Assembly (NCBI GenBank): GCA_913045415.1
Contig: CAJWPW010000058.1
Location: 1-6,887 of the forward strand
From: an uncultured Fidelibacterota bacterium
GTDB taxonomy: Bacteria; Marinisomatota; Marinisomatia; Marinisomatales; UBA1611
Direction of reading: 5' to 3'
DNA length: 6,887 nucleotides
The translations under genes were made by a program, and so were the position numbers. Shown in pieces: positions 6,346 through 6,887 of the stretch (within the stretch, counting starts at the first letter, position 1; each line of letters begins with the position of its first letter). The notes below the pieces were generated by a model. It saw only the letters and a list, made by a program, of their open reading frames with translations. It was not told where the DNA came from and did not search any database.

Positions 6346-6887
6346 ATGAGTGAAAATAAAACATTAAATCTCATCAGCCTTGGCTGTGCAAAGAACCTTG
6401 TTGATTCTGAAATACTTCTCGGTGGCTTAAAAAAGACCGATGTTACTCTTACTAATAATCCAGAAGAAGCTGACACTATTGTTGTCAATACATGTGGATT
6501 TCTTGACATTGCCCGGGAAGAATCGGTGGATACCATTCTCCAGGCTGCAGAATTAAAGAAAACCGGGAATCTGAAAGAATTGGTTGTCATGGGTTGTCTT
6601 TCAGAACGATATCCCGAAGAATTGACAAAAGAGATTCCCGAAGTGGACCGAATATTTGGTAGCAATGATCATCGCCAAATCGTTTCTTTTCTCACAGGAA
6701 AAGAGTATGCCAAAGATGATCCCTTGTTTTTTCGATCTCTCATGACCCCCAACCATTACGCATATTTAAAGATTGCAGAAGGCTGTGATAATGGATGTTC
6801 ATTCTGCAGTATTCCATTAATGCGCGGACTCCAAAAAAGCCGAACGATTCCTGCCATCATGGATGAGGCAGAAAGATTGGTTAAGAA
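6346..6887 (+). CDS. rimO: Ribosomal protein S12 methylthiotransferase RimO, N-terminal part
   Basis: The first 180 codons of a gene that continues past the right edge, about 40% of a typical RimO of roughly 430-440 residues. RimO is a radical-SAM enzyme that methylthiolates a conserved aspartate (Asp88 in E. coli) of ribosomal protein S12. The N-terminal UPF0004 domain starts LNLISLGCAKNLVDSE and supplies Cys14, Cys50 (NTCGF) and Cys84 (MGCLSERY), which hold the auxiliary 4Fe-4S cluster. The radical-SAM motif is EGCDNGCSFCSIPLMRG, with Cys147, Cys151 and Cys154 in C-x3-C-x2-C spacing. SLGCAKNLVDSE and IPLMRG are characteristic of RimO as against MiaB or MtaB. Gly150, where most homologues have Arg, Pro or Lys, is a small variation. 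The C-terminal TRAM domain lies outside the window. ATG 6346 has no Shine-Dalgarno before it. It is 97 bases after ftsY and may have its own promoter, though none is clear. Confidence 0.93.
   Translation, partial: MSENKTLNLISLGCAKNLVDSEILLGGLKKTDVTLTNNPEEADTIVVNTCGFLDIAREESVDTILQAAELKKTGNLKELVVMGCLSERYPEELTKEIPEVDRIFGSNDHRQIVSFLTGKEYAKDDPLFFRSLMTPNHYAYLKIAEGCDNGCSFCSIPLMRGLQKSRTIPAIMDEAERLVK

Noticed and set aside
6297..6665. 122-residue open frame on the - strand
   Set aside because: It lies mostly opposite rimO, whose cysteine motifs are unmistakable on the + strand; no motif or start signal supports the antisense frame.
1..6887. Defence system, prophage, transposon or CRISPR array
   Set aside because: No transposase, integrase, nuclease, reverse transcriptase or spaced repeats are visible; all seven complete or partial families other than the ABC partner question are housekeeping or envelope genes.

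Overview
The window is an AT-rich, gene-dense bacterial chromosome segment with all recognisable genes on the + strand. The cell is Gram-negative: it encodes a Kdo transferase (waaA) and a GT9 heptosyltransferase-type enzyme, both of which build the inner core of lipopolysaccharide. The Kdo transferase has the SLGEF and APHE motif variants I associate with Bacteroidetes-like (FCB group) homologues. Most starts have no Shine-Dalgarno sequence, which is also common in that group. A marine FCB lineage such as Candidatus Marinimicrobia is a reasonable guess, but it is an inference from general features and not a demonstrated assignment.

Layout. Bases 1-102 hold the C-terminal end of tatC (Tat protein export). 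A 115-base gap follows with no gene and no convincing promoter or terminator. From 218 to 6248 six genes are packed head to tail with gaps of 4 and 3 bases and then overlaps of 8, 29 and 20 bases: a long-chain polyprenyl diphosphate synthase, a GT9 heptosyltransferase-like glycosyltransferase, waaA, a double-domain ABC ATPase of ECF/CbiO type, a CDP-alcohol phosphatidyltransferase, and ftsY. This looks like a single operon. A 97-base gap follows, with a long imperfect inverted repeat across the ftsY stop codon. The 5' part of rimO then runs off the right edge.

How the genes fit together. Most of the block concerns the cell envelope: isoprenoid chains (quinone tail or lipid carrier), LPS inner core, phospholipid head-group transfer, a transporter motor, and the SRP receptor that docks ribosomes making membrane proteins. 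RimO, which modifies ribosomal protein S12, may be a separate transcription unit.

The most notable point is the ABC ATPase. Its two nucleotide-binding domains are degenerate in complementary ways, so a head-to-tail pair would have one complete ATP site and one dead or weak site. The membrane partners such an ATPase would need (EcfT and S components) are not in the window. I found no mobile element, CRISPR array, tRNA or rRNA, and no clearly novel multi-gene system; this is largely a core-genome region.
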